Positions 18,350-26,134 of a DNA stretch of 64,000 bases are shown here, one piece after another. A model generated the notes under the pieces. The model saw only the letters and a program-made list of their open reading frames with translations. It made no database searches and was not told the origin of the DNA. Location: positions 186,001-250,000 of the forward strand of contig NZ_FOCN01000002.1 of assembly GCF_900110125.1 (NCBI RefSeq). Reading direction: 5' to 3'. The position numbers and the translations under genes are program-made. Every line of letters starts with the position of its first letter. Position 1 is the stretch's first letter. The stretch comes from Cryobacterium luteum (GTDB taxonomy: Bacteria > Actinomycetota > Actinomycetes > Actinomycetales > Microbacteriaceae).

Positions 18350-19578
18350 TGGACAGCACGCTGTCCTGGGCCTACCGCGGGCGGGACTCGACCGACAAGG
18401 TCGTCAAGGGGCGGCTCACGGCCAAGACCGAAGGCGCCGCGATTCTGCGCCTGCGCTCGCTCGGCCTGTCGCCCATCTCCATCGTGGAGGTGGCGGCCAA
18501 GACCGGGCTGAACCGCGACATTCGTATTCCCGGCATCAGCCGTGGTGTGAGCCTGAAAGACCTCGCCGTGATGAGCCGCCAGATGGCCACCATGACCTCG
18601 GCGGGGCTCACCCTGCTGCGCACCCTGTACATCCTGGCCGAGCAGACCACGCAGACGCAGCTGGCCGCGGTGCTCACGACCATTCGCACCGACGTCGAGA
18701 CCGGGCTGTCACTCTCCGACGCCATGGTGCGACACAAAACGGTGTTTCCGCCCATCATGATCAACCTCGTGAAGGCCGGCGAAACCGGCGGGTTTCTCGA
18801 AGACTCCCTCAACTCCATCGCCGAGAACTTCGAGGCCGAGGTGAAACTGCGCGACACGATCAAATCGGCTCTCGCCTACCCGGTTATCGTGCTGATCATG
18901 GCCGTCGTGGCGGTGATCGGCATGCTCATCTTCATCGTGCCGGTGTTCGAGGGCATGTTCGCCGACCTCGGTGGTGCGCTGCCGCTGCCCACCCAAATTC
19001 TGGTGGTGCTGTCGGGCCTCATGGTCTGGCTGACTCCGGTGCTGATCGTGCTCGGCGTGGTGTTCGCGTTCTGGTGGCGCAAGAACAAACACACCGACCG
19101 CGTGCGCCGCATCATCGACCCGGTCAAGCTCAAGCTTCCCGTGTTCGGCGACCTGCTCACCAAGCTCGCCGTGGCACGGTTCAGTCGCAACTTCGCCACC
19201 ATGATCGGGGCCGGCGTGCCCATTCTGCAGTCGCTCGCCATTGTGGGGGAGACCTCGGGCAACTGGGTGGTGGAGAACGCACTGCGCAAGGTGCAGAGCT
19301 CGGTGAGCCTCGGTCGCTCCATCGCCGGGCCGCTGTCGCTCGAGCCGGTGTTTCCCGCCATGGTCACGCAGATGATCGCCGTGGGAGAAGACGCGGGAGC
19401 CCTGGAACAGATGCTCACCAAGATCGCGGACTTCTACGACCAGGAGGTGCAGGCCACCACCGAGCAGCTCACCGCGCTCATTGAACCGCTCATGATCGCC
19501 TTTATCGGCATCGTCATTGGCGGCATGGTCGTAGCGCTGTACCTGCCCATGTTCACCATCTTCGACTACGTGAAATAA
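18349..19578 (+). CDS. pilC: Type IV pilus inner-membrane platform PilC, set 1
   Basis: The ATG overlaps the pilT stop (TAATG). The 409-residue protein has an N-terminal ARM-like segment and two T2SSF domains, each followed by membrane helices (about 180-205, 222-243 and 380-400). The repeated family signatures are present: MSRQMATMTSAGLTLLRTL, FPPIMINLVKAGETGGFLE and FPAMVTQMIAVGEDAG. It is the same length as the set 2 PilC and clearly homologous throughout. It transmits the work of PilB/PilT to pilin subunits. Confidence 0.95.
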   Translation: MDSTLSWAYRGRDSTDKVVKGRLTAKTEGAAILRLRSLGLSPISIVEVAAKTGLNRDIRIPGISRGVSLKDLAVMSRQMATMTSAGLTLLRTLYILAEQTTQTQLAAVLTTIRTDVETGLSLSDAMVRHKTVFPPIMINLVKAGETGGFLEDSLNSIAENFEAEVKLRDTIKSALAYPVIVLIMAVVAVIGMLIFIVPVFEGMFADLGGALPLPTQILVVLSGLMVWLTPVLIVLGVVFAFWWRKNKHTDRVRRIIDPVKLKLPVFGDLLTKLAVARFSRNFATMIGAGVPILQSLAIVGETSGNWVVENALRKVQSSVSLGRSIAGPLSLEPVFPAMVTQMIAVGEDAGALEQMLTKIADFYDQEVQATTEQLTALIEPLMIAFIGIVIGGMVVALYLPMFTIFDYVK

Positions 19579-19612
19579 CGTCAATCACCCGCGTTGAAGA
19601 CTGGCCGATTTG

Positions 19613-19692
19613 TAGCCCTTTTTGGGGTATCGAGGGGCAGGTTTTTCGCTGATGGGGGTGCATTTAAGACGTAGCCTTTTGGGTATAGGGGC
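19613..19692 (+). promoter_or_regulatory. Direct-repeat promoter region of pilA1
   Basis: TAGCCCTTTTTGGGGTATC (from 19613) and TAGCCTTTTGGGTATAGG (from 19672) are direct repeats 59 bases apart. The second contains TATAGG (19684-19689), a possible -10. The TTTGGGTAT core also occurs inverted before pilA2. This AT-richer spacer lies between pilC1 and pilA1 and gives the pilin its own promoter (inferred). Confidence 0.45.
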
Positions 19693-19739
19693 TTATGGGC
19701 TTCCTGCTAAAAACGTTCATCAACGCAAAGGATTCACGC

Positions 19740-20183
19740 ATGATTCGCACACTGACTTCGGGTCTCGCGCGTAGGCGCGCCACCCTCGGCACCAAGGACA
19801 AAGGCTTCACCCTCATCGAGCTGCTCGTTGTGGTGCTCATCCTCGGCGTGCTGTCCGCCGTCGCCATCCCGATCTTCCTTAATCAGCAGGATGGTGCGAA
19901 AGATAGCGCCGTTCAGGCTGCGCTGACCAACGCAAAATCGTCGATTGCCGTCGCCGTAATTGATGGAACTTCCACGGTTGCCGCGGCGATCACGGAGCTG
20001 AATGGCATCGAAGGTGGAGGAGCAGTCACGGTTCTCAAGGGTTACTCCAAGAGTGACAAGATTTTTCTAGTAGGTACATCCGCGGGCGAGACTTTCAAAA
20101 TTACGGGTTACTACGGCACTGACAACTCAGGCTCAAACGTACACAGCATCACCGACACGACGACCGCCAAACCAGGCGCCTAG
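19740..20183 (+). CDS. pilA: Type IV pilin (major), set 1
   Basis: AAAGGA at about 19727 selects the ATG at 19740 (147 residues). The class III signal is basic and ends in KDKG, then FTLIELLVVVLILGVLSAVA: cleavage after Gly, Phe at +1 and Glu at +5. PilD should process it. The C-terminal domain is short and lacks the disulphide loop cysteines of Gram-negative pilins. It is the most likely main subunit of set 1 because it lies directly after pilC. From here to about 22760 the DNA is visibly richer in A/T than its flanks. Confidence 0.93.
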   Translation: MIRTLTSGLARRRATLGTKDKGFTLIELLVVVLILGVLSAVAIPIFLNQQDGAKDSAVQAALTNAKSSIAVAVIDGTSTVAAAITELNGIEGGGAVTVLKGYSKSDKIFLVGTSAGETFKITGYYGTDNSGSNVHSITDTTTAKPGA

Positions 20184-20255
20184 AACCCGCTCTCGGGCAA
20201 TAGTGGGGGTCGATCCCTGTGCCCGCACCAGGGCGTCGCAATGATTGGTTAATCC

Positions 20256-20648
20256 ATGAATGCTCAATTTGAGTGGTCCGCTGAGAACCGCGATGACGGG
20301 TTTGGAATGCTCGAGATCATGATCTCGATGCTCCTGCTCGGCCTACTTGCAATCGGTTTTCTCCCGCTGTTGATGCAAACGATGCGGGTGTCGGCGTCCA
20401 ACGCGACACTCGCAACGGCCACGCAGCTGGTCGAAATGCAGATGGAACAGATTCGAGACCTTGACCCGGTCTGCCAGACGTTGAAAAACTTCAAGCCGAC
20501 GTCACCCTCTGACAATCGGCTGACCGCCAAGGTTGATGTCGTCTGTCCGGCTGCGGGTGAGGCGCAAACCGCGAGAGTTGTGGTGTCGGTCTCTGATAGC
20601 ACAAGGGTCGTATCCCAGGCCGTGACATTGATCTACATATCGAGCTAA
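20256..20648 (+). CDS. Minor pilin, PilV-like, set 1
   Basis: The 130-residue protein has an acidic leader ending NRDDG, then FGMLEIMISMLLLGLLAIGF; Gly(-1) and Glu(+5) of prepilins are kept. The hydrophobic alpha1 helix leads into TQLVEMQMEQIRD, typical of PilV/PulI-type minor pilins. Two cysteines in the C-terminal domain may form a disulphide. It lies between the major pilin and a PilW-like gene, so it probably belongs to the priming or tip complex. Confidence 0.85.
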   Translation: MNAQFEWSAENRDDGFGMLEIMISMLLLGLLAIGFLPLLMQTMRVSASNATLATATQLVEMQMEQIRDLDPVCQTLKNFKPTSPSDNRLTAKVDVVCPAAGEAQTARVVVSVSDSTRVVSQAVTLIYISS

Positions 20649-20655
20649 GCAGACC

Positions 20656-21261
20656 ATGTTCACACCTCGCACTGCGCCGATTGCCGAGCAAGGCTTCACG
20701 CTCGTGGAGCTACTGATCTACTCGGCCTTTTCCGTGATCATCCTTTCTTTGGTCGGGGGAATGCTGGTCACGAGCCTCTCGGCGCAGAAGACCATGATCG
20801 CCCGCTCAGAAGCTGCGTCCGCGGGTCAGCTCATCTCGCAGTCGATTCACTCCGGTGTTCGTAATGCGAATGCAATCAAAATTGTCTCGCCGGTCGTCGG
20901 GAGCGAGATGCTGATCATGGCCACGGTCCAGACAGGCGACGGCGAGACCGGAGAGTCCTGCCAGGCATGGTTTTACACAGCGGCTGATGGTGGTGCCGTC
21001 TACTACAAGAGTGCCGCTGCGGGCGAGTTGAATTTCATTTCTCCTCCAGCCGCAGGCAGTTTCGCCGGGTGGCTGATGCTGGGTGATGACATCAGCCCGA
21101 GTGAGGCTTCAAGACCTTTCTTCCTGGGTGCGGGCAGCCCCCTGAACGAAGTTGCTGTTTCTTTCACAGTCGGTGCCGGTAGCAAGAATGCCCCCATTCT
21201 GATCGAGTCGACCACCATCACCCGCCAATCTGGATCGGAGTCATCCGCATGTTTCAACTGA
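20656..21261 (+). CDS. Minor pilin, PilW-like, set 1
   Basis: The 201-residue prepilin reads EQG, then FTLVELLIYSAFSVIILSLVG, with cleavage after Gly and Glu at +5. The order V-W-X matches the minor pilin order of known type IV pili and of set 2. The stop overlaps the next start by 13 bases. The C-terminal domain is not recognisable beyond beta-rich sequence. Confidence 0.85.
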   Translation: MFTPRTAPIAEQGFTLVELLIYSAFSVIILSLVGGMLVTSLSAQKTMIARSEAASAGQLISQSIHSGVRNANAIKIVSPVVGSEMLIMATVQTGDGETGESCQAWFYTAADGGAVYYKSAAAGELNFISPPAAGSFAGWLMLGDDISPSEASRPFFLGAGSPLNEVAVSFTVGAGSKNAPILIESTTITRQSGSESSACFN

Positions 21262-22772
21262 GGAATTACCGCTTGCCCGAATCTGAGCGAGGGAGCAGCC
21301 TGCTCGCGGTGGTCGGAATTATGGCCGTCTTCGGAATCATCTCCGTCACCATCGTCGGCTCTACCATGTCGGCGATCGGCGTCAGCGGTGCAACCCAGGC
21401 TGGCGTGCAGGCACAGGCCGCTGCCGAGGCCGGTATCGATGCAGCCGCTGCCGAACTGTCGACAGGTCCCTGCACGAGGGCACACATTCAGTCAGAGGGC
21501 GTTCCGAATTACTCGGTGACCCTGTCCTATCAGGGGGGCTCGTCCGATTGGAAGGAGGGCTGCGCACCGGCAGATGCTTCGCTTATTCGCGTCGTCTCCA
21601 CCGGCACGGCCCAAAACGCTGCACGTGCGGGCAGCGCGTCTGACAATACGCGTACGGTTGAAGCCATCTACTCCGGGAAGACCTCGAGATCCGCCAAGAC
21701 CGGTGGCATTGCCATCTACGCCCATCTAGGCTTCTCCGTCATCGAGTCTGTGACGATTCACGCCAAAGATTCCACAATTTACGTTCATGAGGGAAACGCA
21801 AGTTGCATCAGCTCGGGCGCGAACAATGTGGACATCATCGTCAAGGCGGGCGACGTAACTCTCGGAGAATCCTGCGGCATATTCGGCGACGTGTGGGCTT
21901 CCGGCGCAGTCAAAGTCGAAGGTTCGTCAATCATTCACGAGAGCTTGATTGCTGCGAAACTAAACACACTGTCCACGGCGCAGGTGATCGGCAATGTTTG
22001 GGTTTCAGGAAAAGCAACCATTGGACTTGGCACGAAGATCGGGGGCACTCTCACGGCTGGTTCTGTAGCAGGCCTTCTTGGTTCGATTCTCAGCGTCCTA
22101 ACGGCGTCGGGAAGCCAGCCTCCTCCTGTATCCAACGTCGCGGATCCTGGGTGGTTCGAACTCAACTACAAGTACAGCAACAACCCGAACAAGATCAGGG
22201 TACAAAGTCCGAAAGATCAGGCGCACTGGAAATCCTTTGAGAGCGTGTATCGAATTGAAGGTGTGTGCGGCTTGCCGGAATTGCAGGCGGCCGCCGACAG
22301 CCTCGCCGGCCGTCCGGGTATCATCGAATGCGCGGCCGGAGTTGACGTGGCAAGCGCTGGCGTACTCACGCTAGGCAGCGACATCGCGGTTATCGCCGAG
22401 AGTTTCAAATTTCGTGAGAGCGCGCAGATCAATTCCGCTGCGAAACATAAACTCTGGTTGGTCACTCCGGACGGATCACCCAACAACAAGCCGACCTGCA
22501 ACGCGAAGGACGGTCCTTTCGTAGTCAGCCAGTCCTTCAAGGTGAACCCCAATGTTGATGTGATGGTCTATTCGCCCTGCGCCGTAGACATCTCCACGTC
22601 AACTCAGTGGCGTGGCCAGATCTGGGGCGGCACCGTGCACCTGGGCACATCCGGCGTCTACACCTACGCTGAAGTAGGGTTTCCGGGTGCGCCTTCGACC
22701 GGTGGTGCGGGAACCCCCTCGGGAACGGTTACCCTGGGCCCGCGAGACTCGATTCGGGATGTGAATGGCTAG
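21249..22772 (+). CDS. PilX-like minor pilin with beta-helix-like repeat domain, set 1
   Basis: The 507-residue protein has an ERG, then SSLLAVVGIMAVFGIISVTI N-terminus: pilin-like but without Glu(+5), as in PilX/GspK-type subunits placed at the tip. The region from about 150 to 300 contains short repeats (GDVWASGAVKVEGSSI, GNVWVSGKATIG, GTKIGGTL) resembling the bactofilin/left-handed beta-helix pattern. It is far longer than a normal PilX (about 200) and could act as an adhesive or length-setting tip (inferred). It overlaps pilD by eight bases. Confidence 0.82.
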   Translation: MFQLRNYRLPESERGSSLLAVVGIMAVFGIISVTIVGSTMSAIGVSGATQAGVQAQAAAEAGIDAAAAELSTGPCTRAHIQSEGVPNYSVTLSYQGGSSDWKEGCAPADASLIRVVSTGTAQNAARAGSASDNTRTVEAIYSGKTSRSAKTGGIAIYAHLGFSVIESVTIHAKDSTIYVHEGNASCISSGANNVDIIVKAGDVTLGESCGIFGDVWASGAVKVEGSSIIHESLIAAKLNTLSTAQVIGNVWVSGKATIGLGTKIGGTLTAGSVAGLLGSILSVLTASGSQPPPVSNVADPGWFELNYKYSNNPNKIRVQSPKDQAHWKSFESVYRIEGVCGLPELQAAADSLAGRPGIIECAAGVDVASAGVLTLGSDIAVIAESFKFRESAQINSAAKHKLWLVTPDGSPNNKPTCNAKDGPFVVSQSFKVNPNVDVMVYSPCAVDISTSTQWRGQIWGGTVHLGTSGVYTYAEVGFPGAPSTGGAGTPSGTVTLGPRDSIRDVNG

Positions 22773-23592
22773 CGTATTCGTCGTCATCGTGGGGTTCTTC
22801 GGCGCGCTCATCGGGTCGTTCCTCAACGTCGTGATCTACCGGGTGCCGGCCAAGAAGTCCATCGTGTCGCCGCCGAGCGCCTGCGGCAGCTGCGGAGCGC
22901 GCATCCGGCCGTGGGACAACATTCCGGTCGTGTCGTGGTTCATTCTGCGCGGCCGCTGCCGCGACTGCGGCGCGCACATCTCGGCGCGCTACCCGGCGGT
23001 CGAGCTCGGCACGGCGCTGTTCTTCGCGGCGGTGGCCTGGTGGGTCGCCGCAACCGTCACTCTGCCGCTCCAGACGCCCGACCTGCTCGCGCTGATCCTC
23101 CTGGCCGTCGCCTTCCTTTACCTCGCGAGCATCAGCGTGGCCCTCGCGCTGATCGACCTCGACACCCATACCCTGCCCAATGCCATCGTGCTGCCGGCCT
23201 ATCTCGTGGGGGGAGCGTTGCTCGCCGCATCCGCTCTGCTGGCGGGCGAGCCGGGCCGCCTGCTTAGCGCGGCTATCGGCGGCGGCGGCCTGTTCGCGCT
23301 GTACCTCGCGCTGGCGCTCGTGCGGCCCGGCGGCATGGGCCTCGGCGATGTGAAACTGGCCGGTGTGCTCGGCCTCTACCTCGGCTGGCTCGGCTGGGGC
23401 GCACTCTTCGTCGGAGCATTCGGTGCGTTTCTGCTCGGCGGGGTGTTCGGCCTGCTGCTGATGGCCTCACGCAAGGCCGGCCGCAAGAGCAGCATTCCCT
23501 TCGGCCCGTGGATGCTGCTCGGCGCCTGGCTCGGCATCTTCGCCGGCGACCAGCTCGCCACCGGCTATCTCGCACTCTTCGGGTTGGCCTGA
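22765..23592 (+). CDS. pilD: Prepilin peptidase (type IV leader peptidase)
   Basis: The 275-residue polytopic aspartic protease cleaves and usually N-methylates prepilins. The N-terminal region keeps the zinc-binding cysteine pairs (CGSCG and CRDC). The catalytic aspartates are in LIDLDTHTLPN and GGMGLGDVKLAG. SFLNVVIYRVP is the family N-terminal signature. About seven helices are visible. It is the only prepilin peptidase in the window, so it most likely processes the pilins of both sets. Confidence 0.95.
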   Translation: MASVFVVIVGFFGALIGSFLNVVIYRVPAKKSIVSPPSACGSCGARIRPWDNIPVVSWFILRGRCRDCGAHISARYPAVELGTALFFAAVAWWVAATVTLPLQTPDLLALILLAVAFLYLASISVALALIDLDTHTLPNAIVLPAYLVGGALLAASALLAGEPGRLLSAAIGGGGLFALYLALALVRPGGMGLGDVKLAGVLGLYLGWLGWGALFVGAFGAFLLGGVFGLLLMASRKAGRKSSIPFGPWMLLGAWLGIFAGDQLATGYLALFGLA

Positions 23593-23674
23593 GCGGATGC
23601 CCGGCGCCACCCAGCACGCAGCACCCGTTTTCCAGACACCACGAACCCCTGAAACCCTGTAGGAGGCAGACGCA

Positions 23675-25369
23675 ATGAGATCTCGCGTCGTCGGAATCGA
23701 CATCGGCACCTCAACCGTTCGCGCCGTTGAACTGAGCGGGGCCGACACAGACACCCCCACCCTGCTGCACTATTTCGAAGAACCGTTGCCGGTGGGCGCC
23801 GTGTTCCGCGGCGAGGTCATCGACGTTGAGATCGTCGCGGCGGCGCTCAAACGCATGTGGGGTGCCGACAAATTCTCCAGCCGCGATGTGGTGGTCGGCA
23901 TGGGAAACAGCCGGGTGGTCGCGCGCAATCTCAGCGTTCCCAGCATGTCGATGCGGCGTATTCGGGAATCTCTGCCGTTTCAGGTGCAGGACTTGCTGTC
24001 GTTTCCGGTGAACGACGCCCTGCTCGACTTCTACCCCATTTCGGAGACTGCCGGCGAGGGTGATAGCGGGCCGCAGATCAAGGGCCTGTTGATTGCCGCA
24101 GCCAAAGACGTGGTCGCGGCCAACCTCAAGGTGGCCAAGGCGGCCAAGCTGTCGGCGATCGCGGTGGATCTCATGCCGTTCGCCCTGAGCCGTGCCATCA
24201 CCCACGGCACAAACACCGACCGCGTGATCGCGCAGATCGACGTGGGCTCGGGCAAGACCAGCGTCGTCATCACCGACGGTGGTATTCCGCAGTTCGTGCG
24301 GTTGCTGCCGGCCGGTGGCAACGACCTCACCAAGGCCCTCAAGACCCAGCTGGGCATCGATGAAGAGGCCGCCGAAAGTCTCAAACGCACCGTCGGCCTG
24401 ACCCGCTCGCCCGAGCCAGACCAGGAGGAGGCTGCGTCGATCATTCGGGAGGTCACCTATGACCTGCTCGAGGGCCTGCGCAACACCCTGAGCTATTTCA
24501 GCAACAGCCGCCTGGATCTCACCGTGACGCAGATCGTGCTCACCGGCGGCGGTACCCACCTGCTCGGTTTCGATGCGGCGCTGAGTGAGCTGGCCAAGCT
24601 GCCCATTGTCTTCGCTGACCCCACCGGAATCGGCGTGGGGAGCGAACTCGACCCGGTGGCGCTGCGGGCCACCCAGAGCACCTTCCTGGTGGCCGTCGGT
24701 CTGGCGCTCGGCAGTCGGGTGGGTGTCAGCCTCGAGACGAAGATCGGTGGTGAACCCCGCGCCGACCTGATGCCGCCCGAGGTTGCGGCAGGTCGGCACG
24801 CCAAGGGTCTGCGGCGCCGCCTGGCCGTCGCAGTGGGCGTTGTGCTTGCAGCGGTGCTCGTGGGGATGTTGTTCGTCGCGAGTCTGGCCGGTACCGGTAC
24901 CGCCGACCTAAAAATCGCCCAACATCGCACGGCCCTTCTGCACGGTGAAGAGAACCAATTCTACGAACTGAACAAAGCAGAAAATGACCTTGCCAAGTCG
25001 AATGCCGCCCACGAAATTGCGGTAGCCGAGCAGATCGATTGGCAAGAACAGCTCGGTGCGGTGACTGATGCCCTGCCGGCCGGGGTCACGATCGACTCGG
25101 TCACGGTGAGCACGGCCACAACGGACGCCGGTATTGAAACGGACGTGGTGGTTCCAACGGATGCGGTGGCGACGGTCGAAATGAACTTGACCAGTCCAAC
25201 CCTTCCGAGTATTCCCGCGTGGCTGGATGCGATGAACGGGCTGGTCGGCTTCGTCGACGCCAGTCCGGGCGCCATGTCACGGTCGGAGACCGGTACCTAC
25301 AGTGCCACCCTCACGCTGCACCTGAATGACGCCATCTATGTGAGCAATGCTGAAGAAAGCGAGAAATAG
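23675..25369 (+). CDS. PilM-PilN fusion protein, set 1
   Basis: AGGAGG precedes the ATG. The 564-residue protein joins two proteins that are separate in set 2. Residues 1 to about 345 are PilM, an actin/FtsA-like cytoplasmic ATPase (VVGIDIGTSTVRAVEL, IAQIDVGSGKTSVVI, IVLTGGGTHLLGF). From ADLMPPEV at residue 363 the sequence matches PilN: a basic stretch, a membrane helix (about 384-405), a coiled-coil-like region and an extracytoplasmic alpha/beta domain. PilM normally binds the PilN N-terminal peptide; here that contact is covalent. No frameshift is needed to read through. Confidence 0.93.
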   Translation: MRSRVVGIDIGTSTVRAVELSGADTDTPTLLHYFEEPLPVGAVFRGEVIDVEIVAAALKRMWGADKFSSRDVVVGMGNSRVVARNLSVPSMSMRRIRESLPFQVQDLLSFPVNDALLDFYPISETAGEGDSGPQIKGLLIAAAKDVVAANLKVAKAAKLSAIAVDLMPFALSRAITHGTNTDRVIAQIDVGSGKTSVVITDGGIPQFVRLLPAGGNDLTKALKTQLGIDEEAAESLKRTVGLTRSPEPDQEEAASIIREVTYDLLEGLRNTLSYFSNSRLDLTVTQIVLTGGGTHLLGFDAALSELAKLPIVFADPTGIGVGSELDPVALRATQSTFLVAVGLALGSRVGVSLETKIGGEPRADLMPPEVAAGRHAKGLRRRLAVAVGVVLAAVLVGMLFVASLAGTGTADLKIAQHRTALLHGEENQFYELNKAENDLAKSNAAHEIAVAEQIDWQEQLGAVTDALPAGVTIDSVTVSTATTDAGIETDVVVPTDAVATVEMNLTSPTLPSIPAWLDAMNGLVGFVDASPGAMSRSETGTYSATLTLHLNDAIYVSNAEESEK

Positions 25370-25372
25370 CCG

Positions 25373-25981
25373 ATGACGCTCAACAAGGCCATCTCCTATG
25401 CTGCTGCCTTCGTGATCGCACTCGTCGTTCTTCTGGGTGGGGTGCTCGTCGTCGTGCCGCAGCTTGAAGCGCTACATGTCGCGCGCACTGCGGTAGACAC
25501 CATTCAAACTTCCAACCTTGACACGCAGGCGCGCATCGACGACCTCGTGCTGAGGTCGAGCACTATCGGTGGTATCCGAGACGATCTGGCTGCGTTGCAG
25601 GCATCGATCCCCGCAAACGTGAACGCATCTGCATTCATCATGCAGCTCGCCACGAGCGCCACGCCGCTCGGTGTCACACTCGAAGAAATCTCGTTGGGCG
25701 ATCCGCAACCCCCCGCCGTCCCAGTCGCTGCGACCACCACTGCCGATACCGCGCCGGCCACCGTGACCGCACCTTCGGCCCCTTTCCTCGTCATTCCCGT
25801 TTCTCTGTCGGTCGGCGGCAGCTATGACGGCGTTCTCGACTTCATCGACGCGCTGCGGCACGGCGAGCGCCTCGTCTCGGTCACCGCGTTCGACACCGCT
25901 TTCACCGGCGAAGCGGATGCCGTTACGGGAACGATCACCGCCCAAATCTACGTGCTGCCCACGGACGCCGCCACCGACTAG
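25373..25981 (+). CDS. pilO: PilO-like alignment subcomplex protein, set 1
   Basis: The 202-residue single-pass protein has a helix at about 10-30, a heptad-like segment, a Thr/Ala/Pro-rich loop and a C-terminal ferredoxin-like region (SVGGSYDGVLDFIDALRHGERLVSV). The last motif is shared with the set 2 PilO (TGSYDEVLDFVARLQSGSRLF). PilO pairs with PilN to link the motor to the envelope part. It starts three bases after the PilM-PilN stop. Confidence 0.88.
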   Translation: MTLNKAISYAAAFVIALVVLLGGVLVVVPQLEALHVARTAVDTIQTSNLDTQARIDDLVLRSSTIGGIRDDLAALQASIPANVNASAFIMQLATSATPLGVTLEEISLGDPQPPAVPVAATTTADTAPATVTAPSAPFLVIPVSLSVGGSYDGVLDFIDALRHGERLVSVTAFDTAFTGEADAVTGTITAQIYVLPTDAATD

Positions 25982-25990
25982 GGTCGAAGA

Positions 25991-26042
25991 CCCCCAGATC
26001 GCGGGACTACCCCGCGCTGACGAGCGCCGCTAGCGTAGCGCC
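25991..26042 (+). promoter_or_regulatory. Conserved pil promoter-like element upstream of pilB2
   Basis: CCCCAGATCGCGGGACTACC (25992-26011), 18 further bases, then CTAGCGTAGCGCC (26030-26042). The element before pilT2 is almost identical in both halves with exactly the same spacing, while the middle is unrelated. This pattern marks a real binding site or promoter rather than a duplicated flank. Confidence 0.65.
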
Positions 26043-26134
26043 ACACGCACAACTGGACGGCACCGAACCACCCATTCGGAGCGCCCCGTCTCACTGTTGT
26101 GCACCCACAATCCCTACCCGAGGGAGCCTTCAGC

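Noticed and set aside
19579-19739. Attachment site or mobile element border near the A/T-richer pilin block
   Set aside because: The repeats are short promoter-like direct repeats; no integrase, tRNA or matching border at 22.77 kb was found.
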